NCBI GenBank assembly: GCA_035532735.1
Contig: DATKQM010000013.1
Coordinates: 95,569-159,568, forward strand
Length of the DNA: 64,000 nucleotides
Reading direction: 5' to 3'
From: Chersky-840 sp035532735
GTDB lineage: Bacteria > Actinomycetota > Acidimicrobiia > Acidimicrobiales > UBA8190
Below, in pieces: positions 25,071-34,089 of this stretch (positions within the stretch are counted from its first letter, which is position 1; each line of letters starts with the position of its first letter). The position numbers and the translations under genes are program-made. The notes under the pieces were generated by a model. It made no database searches. It worked only from the letters and a program-made list of their open reading frames with translations, and was not told the origin of the DNA.

Positions 25071-25730
25071 CTATCCGGCTGCGAAGCTCTCTGGGTCGAC
25101 GGTGATGAACAGACCCTCGCCGTGGGCGAGGAGCGTGGAGCCGTGACGGGCGTCGGCCTCGATGTGCAGCTTCCGACCGTGGCGCGAGTGCAACTTGGCC
25201 CGCATCTCGACCTCCACGCCCAGCGGCGTGGGGGCTCGGTAGGTGATGGTCAGGCGGCCGGTGTACGCCGGGGTGGCGTTGATCGAGAGCACGAATCCCA
25301 TGACCTCGTCCATGAGCGCGGCCACCGCACCACCATGGGCACGTCCCGGGGCGCCTTCGAAGGCGGGGCCGAGCACCGTCCGGAGCACGGCGACATTGCC
25401 TTCACGCGTGATGTCGGCCGCCATGCCCAGTGGGTTCGCCTTCCCCGTGACGATGTCGTCGGGGAAGTTCGTTCGCCCCCGCCCGTCGGGGGGTGGGACG
25501 ACGAACACGGTATGGACCATGTCGAGCGGGGCCCGGACGCGCTCCGGGCTCTTCTCGACAGCGGCGAGAAGAGCCCGGGCATCGGTGGTGATCCGCTCGA
25601 AGAGCTCGTCGCCGACCTCGTGGGCCACGATGGCATGACCGAGTTCCCGCACGACACCGGCTGCCTCGAGCCGTGCGGCAGAGGCCGGTCCGTCACCTCG
25701 CGCCGGCCGGGACGAGTCGGCGACGGTCAA
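25071..25730 (-). CDS. Hotdog-fold acyl-CoA thioesterase (PaaI-like)
   Basis: The 219-residue protein has an N-terminal helical region and a hotdog domain (about residues 95-215). The motif GAPGRAHGGAVAALMDEVMGF corresponds to the HGG active segment of PaaI-type thioesterases. Such enzymes hydrolyse acyl-CoA and recover CoA. The TTG start overlaps the acyl-CoA dehydrogenase stop as TTGA, so translation is probably coupled to that gene; TTG is the only start that keeps the full N-terminus. Confidence 0.8.
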   Translation of the reverse strand: MTVADSSRPARGDGPASAARLEAAGVVRELGHAIVAHEVGDELFERITTDARALLAAVEKSPERVRAPLDMVHTVFVVPPPDGRGRTNFPDDIVTGKANPLGMAADITREGNVAVLRTVLGPAFEGAPGRAHGGAVAALMDEVMGFVLSINATPAYTGRLTITYRAPTPLGVEVEMRAKLHSRHGRKLHIEADARHGSTLLAHGEGLFITVDPESFAAG

Positions 25731-26980
25731 CTGTGCTTCACGTCTGCCCAGGCGACGTCCTTGTCGACCTCGACATCACGGGGCAGGCCGAGGATCCGCT
25801 CCGCCATCTGATTGCGTAGTACTTCGGACGTCCCACCTTCGATGGTGTTGGCCCGCGCCCGGAGGAATGTCGTGGCCCGACCCTCGGCCCGGGTGTCGCC
25901 GGGAATCCACGCCGTGGCGGCGACGCCGTTGGCGTCCAACGCGAAGTTCGAACGCCGCTGGTTGTACTCGGCGTTGAAGACCTTGTTGACCGAGCCCTCC
26001 GGGCCCGGCTGCTGACCTCGGAGGCGCGCCGAGTTGGCGCGAAAGGCGGTGATCTCCTTCACCTCGGACTCGATGTAGAACTGGGCCAGGCGCTGACGGA
26101 CGCCGGGATCGGTCCGATCGGGGATCCCGTCGAGATACGACTGCCACGGGTCGCGACGGACTCCGCCGGTGAACGACACGGGGTCGAGCGAGATTCCCGC
26201 CAACGCCACTCGCTCGTTCATGAGCGTCGTCCGCGCGCAACGCCAGCCGTCTCCCACGTCACCAACCCGGTTGGCGTCGGGTATGCGCACATCGGACAGG
26301 AACACCTCGTTGAACTCCGAGGAGCCCGTCATCTGCTTCAAGGGGCGGACATCGACGCCGGGTGACTTCATGTCCAAGATGAAGTAGCTGAGCCCCTCGT
26401 GCTTGGGGACGTCAGGGTTGGTCCGGGCGAGGAGCATCCCGAACTTCGAGAACTGGGCGATGGTGGTCCACACCTTCTGCCCGTTCACGACCCACTCGTC
26501 GCCGTCGCGCACGGCCCGTGTCGACAGTGACGCCAGGTCCGAGCCCGAGCCGGGCTCGCTGAAGAGCTGGCACCAGACTTCTTCGGCGGAGAGGATCTTG
26601 CGCAGATACCGCTCTTTCTGCTCCTGGGTTCCGTGCGCGATGAGCGTGGGCCCGGCGAGGCCCACCCCGAGCAGGTTGATCGAGACGGTCGGAAGCCGGT
26701 AGTGGACCAGTTCGGAACGGATCACCGTCTGCATCCAGACCTCACCCGAGAACCCCCCGAATTCCTGGGGCCACAACGGCGCGGCGTAGGGACTCCGTCC
26801 GATGGTCCCCTGCCAGGCAAAGGGATTGAAGCCGCTGTCGGCCTTCAGCTTCTCGAGCTTGTCGTCGGCACCGCAGTCGGCCGCCTCCATCCATCCCGCG
26901 GGGAGGTTGTCGGCCAGCCAGGCGCGGAACCCGGCGCGGAACTCCTGTTGCTCGGGAGTGTCCTCGTTCGTCCAGCGCAT
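25727..26980 (-). CDS. Acyl-CoA dehydrogenase
   Basis: FAD enzyme that makes the 2,3 double bond of acyl-CoA. The 417-residue protein has the full fold. WCQLFSEPGSGSDLASL binds FAD and substrate, VNGQKVWTT follows, and NTIEGGTSEVLRNQMAERIL carries the catalytic Glu in its canonical place. The start ATG has GGGAGG eight bases upstream. The operator at 27035-27051 lies 55 bases before the start. It forms an operon with the downstream thioesterase. A paralogue with similar architecture lies at 43115-44320. Confidence 0.93.
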   Translation of the reverse strand: MRWTNEDTPEQQEFRAGFRAWLADNLPAGWMEAADCGADDKLEKLKADSGFNPFAWQGTIGRSPYAAPLWPQEFGGFSGEVWMQTVIRSELVHYRLPTVSINLLGVGLAGPTLIAHGTQEQKERYLRKILSAEEVWCQLFSEPGSGSDLASLSTRAVRDGDEWVVNGQKVWTTIAQFSKFGMLLARTNPDVPKHEGLSYFILDMKSPGVDVRPLKQMTGSSEFNEVFLSDVRIPDANRVGDVGDGWRCARTTLMNERVALAGISLDPVSFTGGVRRDPWQSYLDGIPDRTDPGVRQRLAQFYIESEVKEITAFRANSARLRGQQPGPEGSVNKVFNAEYNQRRSNFALDANGVAATAWIPGDTRAEGRATTFLRARANTIEGGTSEVLRNQMAERILGLPRDVEVDKDVAWADVKHS

Positions 26981-27034
26981 CGCCCGTGCCTCCCCACCGA
27001 TTTCGGCCCACCTGAAGTGCCATCCGACGTGCCA

Positions 27035-27051
27035 ACTGACGTATCAGTCAG
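27035..27051. promoter_or_regulatory. TetR operator, copy 2
   Basis: ACTGACGTATCAGTCAG contains the inverted repeat ACTGA-N4-TCAGT and is nearly identical to copy 1. It lies between the acyl-CoA dehydrogenase and the stop of the alpha/beta hydrolase, upstream of the former. Confidence 0.75.
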
Positions 27052-27081
27052 CAGGTCCGGCTCAGTGTAACGACAGGGCGC

Positions 27082-28053
27082 CTAGCGCAAGAGATGAATA
27101 TGTGAGCTGTCCGGTACGCCGGCGACGGAGGGGCGGGCCTCGTCGGGCCCGTCGGCGGCGAGCAGGATCTGGCGCCGGTCGAGCACCTCGGCCACGAACT
27201 CGCGACCGCGGGGGAGGTGTCGGAGGATGTCGGCCTGACCCTGGGGGCGCGGCAGCATCCATGAGTGGCCGCCGGGGACCCACACGACGTCGATCCCGGT
27301 GAGCTCGGCGAATTCGCGAGCCGTGTCGGGACTGACGATGCGGTCGAAGCAACCCCAGACCGGGAGGATGGGCACGCCGCCGGCGACGATCCGCTCGACC
27401 TCGGGGCGCAGGTCCATAGCCATGAGCATCGAACCCACGGGCAGGGTCCGGCCCATGGACCGAATGTTGCGATGGGCATCGGGCCACAAGCCGCGCAGGG
27501 TCGACGCCAACCGGCGCCCGACGAAGAGGTCGGGTGTGTCGAGGACGGCCGCCACGAGAAGGTCGGCTACGCCGGCCATGTCGGGAAGCACGGGCGACAG
27601 CACCGACACGAGCACTCCACGCCGATGCTTCCAACCCGGGGTGGCGGCGCCGTCGCGATAGATGATGCCGAGCACCCTCTCGGGATGGTCATCGGCGAAC
27701 TGGACCGCCACCGCCCCACCCATGGAGTGTCCGAGCAGCACGGCCCGCCGGGCCCCGACCTCGTCGAGCAGATGGCCGACCACGTCCGCGATCTCGCCGA
27801 TGGTGACCCGCTCCCACGGCAGTGGGTCACTGCCGGCGAATCCGGGCAGGCTGGGATTGAGCACCCGCCAGCCGAGCGCTTCGGCCAGGTTGCTGCTCTC
27901 GCGCCAGTACATCCCGCCGCCGGCGAAGTAGCCGTGGAGGTTGACGGCCCAGATGGGCTCGCTCCCCGGTCCTTCGGGCCCGTACGCGTCGGTGTTGTCC
28001 GACATGGCGTAACGGACCCGTCGGCCGTCGACGACGAGCTTGTGGGGGATCAT
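27082..28053 (-). CDS. Alpha/beta-hydrolase
   Basis: The 323-residue protein has the nucleophile elbow LLGHSMGGAVAV (Ser), an acid in WGCFDRIVSPD and a His in VPGGHSWMLPRP, a complete triad. NLHGYFAGGGMYW provides the oxyanion segment (HG). The family hydrolyses esters, lactones or C-C bonds, and the substrate is not deducible. The ATG at 28053 starts the conserved part (MIPHKLVVDGRRVRYAM); an in-frame ATG at 28155 would add an arginine-rich stretch. The gene lies upstream of, but in line with, the acyl-CoA dehydrogenase operon, and operator copy 2 separates them. Confidence 0.83.
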   Translation of the reverse strand: MIPHKLVVDGRRVRYAMSDNTDAYGPEGPGSEPIWAVNLHGYFAGGGMYWRESSNLAEALGWRVLNPSLPGFAGSDPLPWERVTIGEIADVVGHLLDEVGARRAVLLGHSMGGAVAVQFADDHPERVLGIIYRDGAATPGWKHRRGVLVSVLSPVLPDMAGVADLLVAAVLDTPDLFVGRRLASTLRGLWPDAHRNIRSMGRTLPVGSMLMAMDLRPEVERIVAGGVPILPVWGCFDRIVSPDTAREFAELTGIDVVWVPGGHSWMLPRPQGQADILRHLPRGREFVAEVLDRRQILLAADGPDEARPSVAGVPDSSHIHLLR

Positions 28054-28284
28054 CCGCACCGAACGTCGTGACCCCAGGGCGGGGCCCGGGACGGGCGCGG
28101 GCGCGGCCCGGTCCCGATCGGTGTGACGACGCGAAGGAAGCGCGGAAGCTTGCATGGCGACTGCGACGACCCTATCTCAGACCGGCCGACAACCCGCGGT
28201 ACGTGGTCTATCGGGCACACACCGTCATGCGGATGTCTCAGGCCTCCGGCGCACGTCGGCGCCGGGCACCTAGCCTCGGCATTC

Positions 28285-30900
28285 GTGTCCCCGCCCAGCT
28301 CACGGTTGCGACGCGCCGCCACCCAGGCCCGGGTCACCGCCCACGCCGTCCATCACCTCGGACTCCCCACGGTGGGCCTGATCCTGGCCAACTCGGCGCG
28401 ACGGCAATTCCAACGGACCGGGTCGGGGCCTTCCCCGCGTCGTGACGCGCCTTCTGTGTCACCGGGTCGCCTCCAGCGCGTCGAGGTCTGGAGCCCCCTA
28501 CCGGGCACGGCCCAATTCCACTTCGAACGGGCCCGGCTCGAGGTGTCCTTCCTTGCCGACGACACGGTGCGCGTGTCGTGGGGTCCGGGCCCCGAGCCGG
28601 TCCCCTATGCCATCGCCGGGGACATCGCCGGCCCGGTCCCGGTGGTCCAGGCTCATCCCATCGACGTCCTCCGCGCCGATGGCGCCTGGGTCCTTCGAAG
28701 CGTTGCGCTCGAGATCACGGTGTCTCCCGACGGAACCCTCCGCACGGCACGATCCGGCGGCACCCTGCTGCGTTCCGAGTCGGCCCCGGCCCGGCGGGGC
28801 GCGGCGTGGGAGCAGTCCTTCTCCATGCGCGCCGGCGAGCGGATGTGCGGGCTCGGTGAACAGGCCCTGGCCATCGACCGGCGCGGCGCCACGGTCACCT
28901 TGTGGAACACCGACCCGGGTGGTTCCTGGGGCCCGGGGAAGGGCCCGCTCTATCTCGGCATCCCGGTCGTCGTCTCCACCCACGACGACGGTGACGTCCT
29001 CTCCTTCTACGAGAACTCGACGCGCGCCACCTTCGATTTCGGTCAGCAACCCTCCGACGCCGGCAAATCGGGAACGGCCACAGTGCGCTTTGCCGGTGGT
29101 GTGCTGCGTCGGTATCTGATCACCGGCGATGTCCCGCACCTCGTCGACCGCTACACCGAGCTCACCGGACGCCCCGCACTGGCGCCGCGCTGGGCTCTCG
29201 GGTATCACCAGAGTCGTTGGGGATACCGCAACGATGCCGACGTGCGTGCCATCACCGACGGCTTTGCGAACCTCGGCCTCCCCCTGAGTGCGGTCCACCT
29301 CGACATCGACTACATGCGCGGCTTCCGGGTCTTCACGGTCGATCCTGACAAGTTCCCCGATCTCGGTGCTCTGACGACAGAGGTGGCTGCTGTTGGAACC
29401 CGCCTGGTGACGATCGTCGACGCCGGTGTGAAGATCGACCCCGACTACGACGTCTTCTGTGAGGGCCGCGATCAGCATCGCTTCTGCACCGATGCCCATG
29501 GGCATCTTGCCGAAGGAGTCGTCTGGCCCGGTCGGAGCGCCTTCCCCGACTTCACCGACCCCGGCACCCGGTCGTGGTGGGCGGGGAAGTACCGCACCCT
29601 GACCGACGCCGGTGTGGCGGGGATCTGGCACGACATGAACGAGCCGACGTCGATCGCGTTGCTCGGCGACCCGACGCTTCCTATATCCACCCGCCATCAC
29701 TTCGACGGACGGGGCGGCGACCACGCCGAGGGCCACAACCTCTACGGGTTGCTCATGAACCGGGCCGGCTACGAGGGCTTGCAGCGCGCGGTGCCGGACC
29801 GGCGGCCGTTCATCGTGTCGCGCTCGGGCTGGGCATCCATGCAGCGGTGGGCCTGGAACTGGACCGGGGACGTCGCTTCGACGTGGGAGTCGATGCGCCA
29901 ACAGGTGGCCACCGTGATCGGGCTCGGGCTGTCGGGAGTCCCGTACTCGGGATCGGACATCGGCGGCTTCAGTGGCATCCCCGATGACGAGCTCTACCTC
30001 CGCTGGTTGCAGATGAGCGTGTTCATGCCCTATTGCCGCACCCACTCGGTGCGCGGCGTCCCGCCCCGGGAGCCCTGGTGCTTCGCCGAGCCCACCCGAC
30101 AACTGGTGGCGGCCTGGATCCGGTTCCGTTACCGGCTGCTGCCCTATCTCTACACCTTGGCCCATCAGGCTTCTGAAACCGGCGCCCCCCTGATCCGGCC
30201 GTTGTGGTGGTCGGGCGGTGACTCCGACACCGACGACGCCTTTCTTCTGGGTGACGCTCTGCTGGTGGCGCCGGTCACCGAGGCCGGTGGCCGCCGGCCC
30301 GCAGTGCCGCTTCCGTCAGGGCGATGGACGAGCATTTGGGCCGGTGACGGTGACGGTGTCGGTGAGGGTGACGGTGTCGGTGAGGGCAACGACCAGGTTT
30401 CGGTGCTGACCCCGTTGGACCGGATCCCCGTGCTGGCCCGGGCCGGATCGGTCATCCCGCTCGACGACGGATGGTCCGATCGGGGTGGGCTGTGCCGTCT
30501 TGACGGCGACACCGGTCGACCACCCCTGGGGGGCCCGACGTCGGACGGGTTGTCTCTCGATCACGCCCCTCGCCATCTCGCCTTTCACTGTTGGCCCGAC
30601 GAGGAGGGTGTCGCGGCGGGTGTGTGCATCGACGACGCCGGCGACGGACACGGCCCGGTCCGACGCGACACGCTGCGCTTCGAGGGGGCACACCCCGGCG
30701 GGACCGCCACGTTGACATGGGAGCGCGCCGGCGACTTCGCAGCGCCCATCGCCCTCCGTGTGGTCCTCCACGGACTGAGCGCGGCCCGTGCTGTCGCCGA
30801 TGGTGTGGAGGTGCCGGTGTCGGGGAGCGTCGTCGATGTCGCGACCTTCTCCGAGCTGACCCTGGAGGGGTTGCGCGACGTGACCGGCTTCGGAGTCTGA
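28285..30900 (+). CDS. GH31 alpha-glucosidase
   Basis: Hydrolyses terminal alpha-linked glucose (or xylose-like) residues. The 871-residue protein has the N-terminal galactose-mutarotase-like beta domain, then the catalytic barrel. The nucleophile is Asp450 in GIWHDMNEP and the acid/base is Asp529 in NWTGDVAST. PYSGSDIGGFSG and RSGWASMQRW complete the sugar site. No signal peptide is seen, so it is probably cytosolic. The GTG at 28285 is the best start; an upstream in-frame ATG at 28123 would overlap a non-coding-looking region. A short in-frame repeat (GDGVGE twice) sits in a C-terminal loop near residue 690. Confidence 0.9.
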   Translation: MSPPSSRLRRAATQARVTAHAVHHLGLPTVGLILANSARRQFQRTGSGPSPRRDAPSVSPGRLQRVEVWSPLPGTAQFHFERARLEVSFLADDTVRVSWGPGPEPVPYAIAGDIAGPVPVVQAHPIDVLRADGAWVLRSVALEITVSPDGTLRTARSGGTLLRSESAPARRGAAWEQSFSMRAGERMCGLGEQALAIDRRGATVTLWNTDPGGSWGPGKGPLYLGIPVVVSTHDDGDVLSFYENSTRATFDFGQQPSDAGKSGTATVRFAGGVLRRYLITGDVPHLVDRYTELTGRPALAPRWALGYHQSRWGYRNDADVRAITDGFANLGLPLSAVHLDIDYMRGFRVFTVDPDKFPDLGALTTEVAAVGTRLVTIVDAGVKIDPDYDVFCEGRDQHRFCTDAHGHLAEGVVWPGRSAFPDFTDPGTRSWWAGKYRTLTDAGVAGIWHDMNEPTSIALLGDPTLPISTRHHFDGRGGDHAEGHNLYGLLMNRAGYEGLQRAVPDRRPFIVSRSGWASMQRWAWNWTGDVASTWESMRQQVATVIGLGLSGVPYSGSDIGGFSGIPDDELYLRWLQMSVFMPYCRTHSVRGVPPREPWCFAEPTRQLVAAWIRFRYRLLPYLYTLAHQASETGAPLIRPLWWSGGDSDTDDAFLLGDALLVAPVTEAGGRRPAVPLPSGRWTSIWAGDGDGVGEGDGVGEGNDQVSVLTPLDRIPVLARAGSVIPLDDGWSDRGGLCRLDGDTGRPPLGGPTSDGLSLDHAPRHLAFHCWPDEEGVAAGVCIDDAGDGHGPVRRDTLRFEGAHPGGTATLTWERAGDFAAPIALRVVLHGLSAARAVADGVEVPVSGSVVDVATFSELTLEGLRDVTGFGV
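30349..30384 (+). repeat. Two tandem 18-bp units inside the GH31 gene
   Basis: GGTGACGGTGTCGGTGAG occurs twice in a row, preceded by one extra GGTGAC and followed by a decayed unit. It codes for GDGVGE repeats in a surface loop and keeps the reading frame. Confidence 0.85.
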
Positions 30901-30910
30901 GGAGCCGGAC

Positions 30911-31534
30911 GTGCGACGTCGCGCCCGACGAGTCGGTGACTCCGGTCGTGGGTTGATCGCTCCCGAAGAGGTCGAGCGCGACGGTGTGATCCTGCGCCGG
31001 CTGACCCTGGAGGACGCCCCCGCCGTGGCGAAGGCGGCCACCGAGAGCTTGGAGCACCTCCGGCCCTGGATGCCCTGGGCGACGCGCCAAGGCACCTCGC
31101 TCGAGACTCAGCGCGAACGGCTCCTCGGCCCCGCCACGATGTGGAACTCGGGCAGCGGGTACGAGTACGGCATCTTCCTCCCCGACGGCACGCTGGTGGG
31201 CGGGTGCGGCCTCCACCGTCGGATCGGGCCCAGCGCCCTCGAGATCGGCTACTGGGTCCACGTCGACCACACCCGCCGGGGCATCGCCACCGCGTCGGCC
31301 GGCGCGCTGACAGCTGTGGGGTTCGGTTTGCGCGGCATCGAACGCATGGAGATCCAGTGCGACGAGGCAAACGTCGCCAGTGCCTCGGTCCCCCCCAAGC
31401 TGGGGTACCACCTCACCGGCCGCGTGGAACACGAGCCCGAAGCGCCCGGTGAGGTGGGATCGCGGTTGATCTGGGTCCTCTTTCGCCGCGAGTGGGAGGC
31501 CCGTCCCCCCCGCCCGTCGCCGTCGGCACCGTAG
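30911..31534 (+). CDS. GNAT acetyltransferase, RimJ/RimL type
   Basis: The 207-residue protein carries the RimJ/RimL pattern. This includes ILRRLTLEDAPAVAKAATES, HLRPWMPW, the strand ALEIGYWVH, the acetyl-CoA loop TRRGIATASAGAL, and IERMEIQCDEANVASASV near the end. Relatives acetylate protein N-termini or small amines. The GTG start has GGAG seven bases upstream and lies ten bases after the GH31 stop, suggesting cotranscription. Confidence 0.86.
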   Translation: MRRRARRVGDSGRGLIAPEEVERDGVILRRLTLEDAPAVAKAATESLEHLRPWMPWATRQGTSLETQRERLLGPATMWNSGSGYEYGIFLPDGTLVGGCGLHRRIGPSALEIGYWVHVDHTRRGIATASAGALTAVGFGLRGIERMEIQCDEANVASASVPPKLGYHLTGRVEHEPEAPGEVGSRLIWVLFRREWEARPPRPSPSAP

Positions 31535-31543
31535 ATTGACCGC

Positions 31544-32653
31544 ATGTCGAACAAAGGGGCCGCAGGACCGGACCGATCGGTCCCGGCCCCCCTCACCGCG
31601 GCGGTGTTCCACGAGATCCTCGACGAGTTGCGGGCCCTCGAGGGTCGCCTCTTCCTTCCCGATGTCCCCCTCGACGAACTGAGTGTCCTCGAGGGCTACA
31701 AGTGGATGTTCTCCATCTTGGCCGTGGGCCTCGACGCCCATGTCTGGGCCGACCCGGCCCGACCGCGTTTCGTCGACATCGTGGGCCCCTACCGGAAGTG
31801 GGGTGGCGACAACGCCGATGCCTACTACCAGTATGCGCCGATCGACCCCGACCGGACCTACATCGTCACCGGACGCAAGGGTGACGCCGACTACCTCTCG
31901 CTCTCGGTCTACGGCGGCCCGTCGGACGGGCGCTACTCGGAGCGCATCGTCGGCACCATCAACCACCGGGCCCTCGAGTTCTCCCCGGAAGGGGCCTTCT
32001 CCCTCGTCCTCAGCCCCGATCCCCACGATGGGGCCTGGTTGAAGCTCGAGCCCGACGCGGTCTGCGCCATCACCCGCGATTATCTCGCCGACCCGGTCCA
32101 AGGACGGCGGGCCCGGTGGCACATCGAGTCGGTCGACCCGCCTCCCACCCGGCGCGACGACGATGCCGATCTCGCCCGTCGGTTCCGGGCCACCCTTACC
32201 TGGATCCGTGACCAGGCCGCCATCGTGCCCATCCCGCTGGGCACGCCCAACACCGTCGACGAGCCCTACGGGGTGCCGAGCCAGACCTTCGGGTGGGCGG
32301 CCGCCGACGCGGCCTACGCCATGGGCTCCTACGAGCTCGCCGAGGACGAGGCCCTCGTCATCGAGGGTCGGTCACCGGTTTGCGCGTTCTGGAACGTCTG
32401 TCTCTGGAACCAATTCCTCCATACCTACGACTACGCCTACGAGCGGGTCACCATCAACGGTGATCAGGCTGTCTATGAGCCCGACGGGACGTGGCGACTC
32501 GTGGTATCGCGCCGGGACCCGGGCCATCCCAACTGGATCTCGACCGCAGGTCACTCCCGGGGCCGGATCTGGTTCCGTTGGTTCCTCCCCGAGGCGACGC
32601 CGTCGCGACCGACGACAACGGTGATCCCGTTCGCCGCGGTATCGGGTTTGTGA
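31544..32653 (+). CDS. DUF1214 domain protein
   Basis: The 369-residue protein ends in a DUF1214-like domain (AFWNVCLWNQFLHTYDY; WISTAGHSRGRIWFRWFLPE at the C-terminus). The N-terminal half is conserved-looking but unassigned (LEGYKWMFSILAVGLDAHVW; YYQYAPIDPDRTYIVTGRKG). No signal peptide or membrane helix is evident. The biochemical role of DUF1214 is unknown. Its stop overlaps the start of the sulfotransferase gene (GTGA), so the two are translated together and probably act together. Confidence 0.8.
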   Translation: MSNKGAAGPDRSVPAPLTAAVFHEILDELRALEGRLFLPDVPLDELSVLEGYKWMFSILAVGLDAHVWADPARPRFVDIVGPYRKWGGDNADAYYQYAPIDPDRTYIVTGRKGDADYLSLSVYGGPSDGRYSERIVGTINHRALEFSPEGAFSLVLSPDPHDGAWLKLEPDAVCAITRDYLADPVQGRRARWHIESVDPPPTRRDDDADLARRFRATLTWIRDQAAIVPIPLGTPNTVDEPYGVPSQTFGWAAADAAYAMGSYELAEDEALVIEGRSPVCAFWNVCLWNQFLHTYDYAYERVTINGDQAVYEPDGTWRLVVSRRDPGHPNWISTAGHSRGRIWFRWFLPEATPSRPTTTVIPFAAVSGL

Positions 32654-33921
32654 GCGTCCGCCCGGCCCCGGTCGTCCTCGACGATCTCGCCGAGCCTCGG
32701 TTCTCCCCGGAGATCGACCAGCTGCGCGCCGGCCTGGTGGACATGGCGCCGATGTGCCCGATCGAACCGGATGCGTTGTGTGAAACGGCGGTCGAGCAGA
32801 CCGGGCTCTCCGACTTCGGCGACGGCGCCTATCGCCGCCGGTTGGTTGTCCTGTGCAGCGCCTTGCGCGACGAGGCGGGACTGAGCCCGTCGGGGATCGT
32901 GAGTTGGCACACCCAACTGGTCCAGCTGCTCAAGAACCGACTCCTGATCCAGGACCTCCTGACCCGCCACCCCGAGATCAGAGATGTCCGCATCGAGAGA
33001 CCCATCATCATCTGCGGGCAACCCCGGACCGGCACCACCCACCTTCACAACCTCATCAGTGCCGATCCCGCCCTGCGATCCCTGCCGTATTGGGAGAGCC
33101 TCGAGCCCGTCCTGCCCTACGCCGAGCAACCGGGGCCGGGCGAGCCCGACCCGCGCCTGGCCCGGACCGCCTTCGGGCTGGAGGTGCTCAACGAGGCCCT
33201 GCCGTTCTTCGACCGGATGCATGAGATGACCGTCGATCACGTCCACGAGGAGATTCAGCTCCTCGCCATCGACGTCTCGACCATGTTCTTCGAGGCCCAG
33301 GCGCTCATGCCGTCGTGGCGCGACTACTTCAAGGCCGAGGACCAGACTCCGACCTACGGGTACCTCCGCACCGTCTTACAGGTTCTCCAGTGGTTGCGGG
33401 GCGGCACCCGGTGGGTGCTCAAGTCACCCCAGCATCTCGAGCAGTTCGCCCCGCTCGTCTCGACCTTCCCCGATGCCACCTTCGTGGTCACCCACCGCGA
33501 CCCGGCATCGGTCACGGTGTCGCTCGCCACCATGGTGGCCTACACCGCCCGGATGGCCATCGACCACATCGACCCCATGGCCATCGGCCGATACTGGTCG
33601 GCGCGCTGCGAGGACCTGTTCCGGGCCTGTGCCGCAGACCGCGACCTTCTCCCCGCCGACAACTCGATCGACGTCGTCTTCCATGAGTTCATGGCGGACG
33701 ACATCGCCATGGTCGAGAAGATCTACGCCGTGGCCGACCAGCCCTTCACCTCCGAGACCCGGAAGGCCATGGAGAGGTTCATGGTGGACAACCCCCGAGG
33801 TCGTCACGGCACCATCGTCTACCGGCCCGAGGAATTCGGCATCGACCGGGCCGAGCGTCACGGCGCGCTGGACTCCTACATGCGGCAATTCGCGGTGTTG
33901 AGAGAAGACCGCCACGCCTGA
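32650..33921 (+). CDS. PAPS-dependent sulfotransferase family protein
   Basis: The 423-residue protein has the 5'-phosphosulfate-binding loop of sulfotransferases (IICGQPRTGTTHLHNLIS, about residues 118-135). The 3'-phosphate-binding segment is FVVTHRDPASVTVSLATM. It belongs to the larger Sulfotransfer_3 type common in actinobacteria, which may sulfate lipids, sugars or sterols. GTG start coupled to the DUF1214 gene. The acceptor is unknown. Confidence 0.85.
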   Translation: MSVRPAPVVLDDLAEPRFSPEIDQLRAGLVDMAPMCPIEPDALCETAVEQTGLSDFGDGAYRRRLVVLCSALRDEAGLSPSGIVSWHTQLVQLLKNRLLIQDLLTRHPEIRDVRIERPIIICGQPRTGTTHLHNLISADPALRSLPYWESLEPVLPYAEQPGPGEPDPRLARTAFGLEVLNEALPFFDRMHEMTVDHVHEEIQLLAIDVSTMFFEAQALMPSWRDYFKAEDQTPTYGYLRTVLQVLQWLRGGTRWVLKSPQHLEQFAPLVSTFPDATFVVTHRDPASVTVSLATMVAYTARMAIDHIDPMAIGRYWSARCEDLFRACAADRDLLPADNSIDVVFHEFMADDIAMVEKIYAVADQPFTSETRKAMERFMVDNPRGRHGTIVYRPEEFGIDRAERHGALDSYMRQFAVLREDRHA

Positions 33922-34002
33922 GCGGCCTGCCCCGGCGAATTCCTCCGAGGCCCGTTGGGGGTGTTGGCACGACGGAAGTCCACCTGCTGACCACCTTCGT
34001 TG

Positions 34003-34014
34003 GGGAGCGCTCCC
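34003..34014. promoter_or_regulatory. Perfect palindrome resembling a LacI/CebR-type operator
   Basis: GGGAGCGCTCCC is a perfect 12-bp palindrome in the 168-bp gap before the permease gene. It matches the core of the CebR site TGGGAGCGCTCCCA known from Streptomyces, but the outer T and A are missing. The binding protein is not in the window. Confidence 0.45.
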
Positions 34015-34089
34015 GAGCGACAATGAGGGGAGGGTCCGGCGGCGGCGGACCGATCGGGGTGACATGCGACAATTGACCGGCGGTCCCTG

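Noticed and set aside
24990..27051. Operators as KstR or KstR2 sites of cholesterol catabolism
   Set aside because: The sequences do not match the TnnAACnnGTTnnA or AnCAAGnnCTTGnT consensus, so a different TetR is involved.
30343..30390. Short tandem repeats as a CRISPR-like array
   Set aside because: Units are 18 bp, contiguous without spacers, and lie in frame in a coding sequence.
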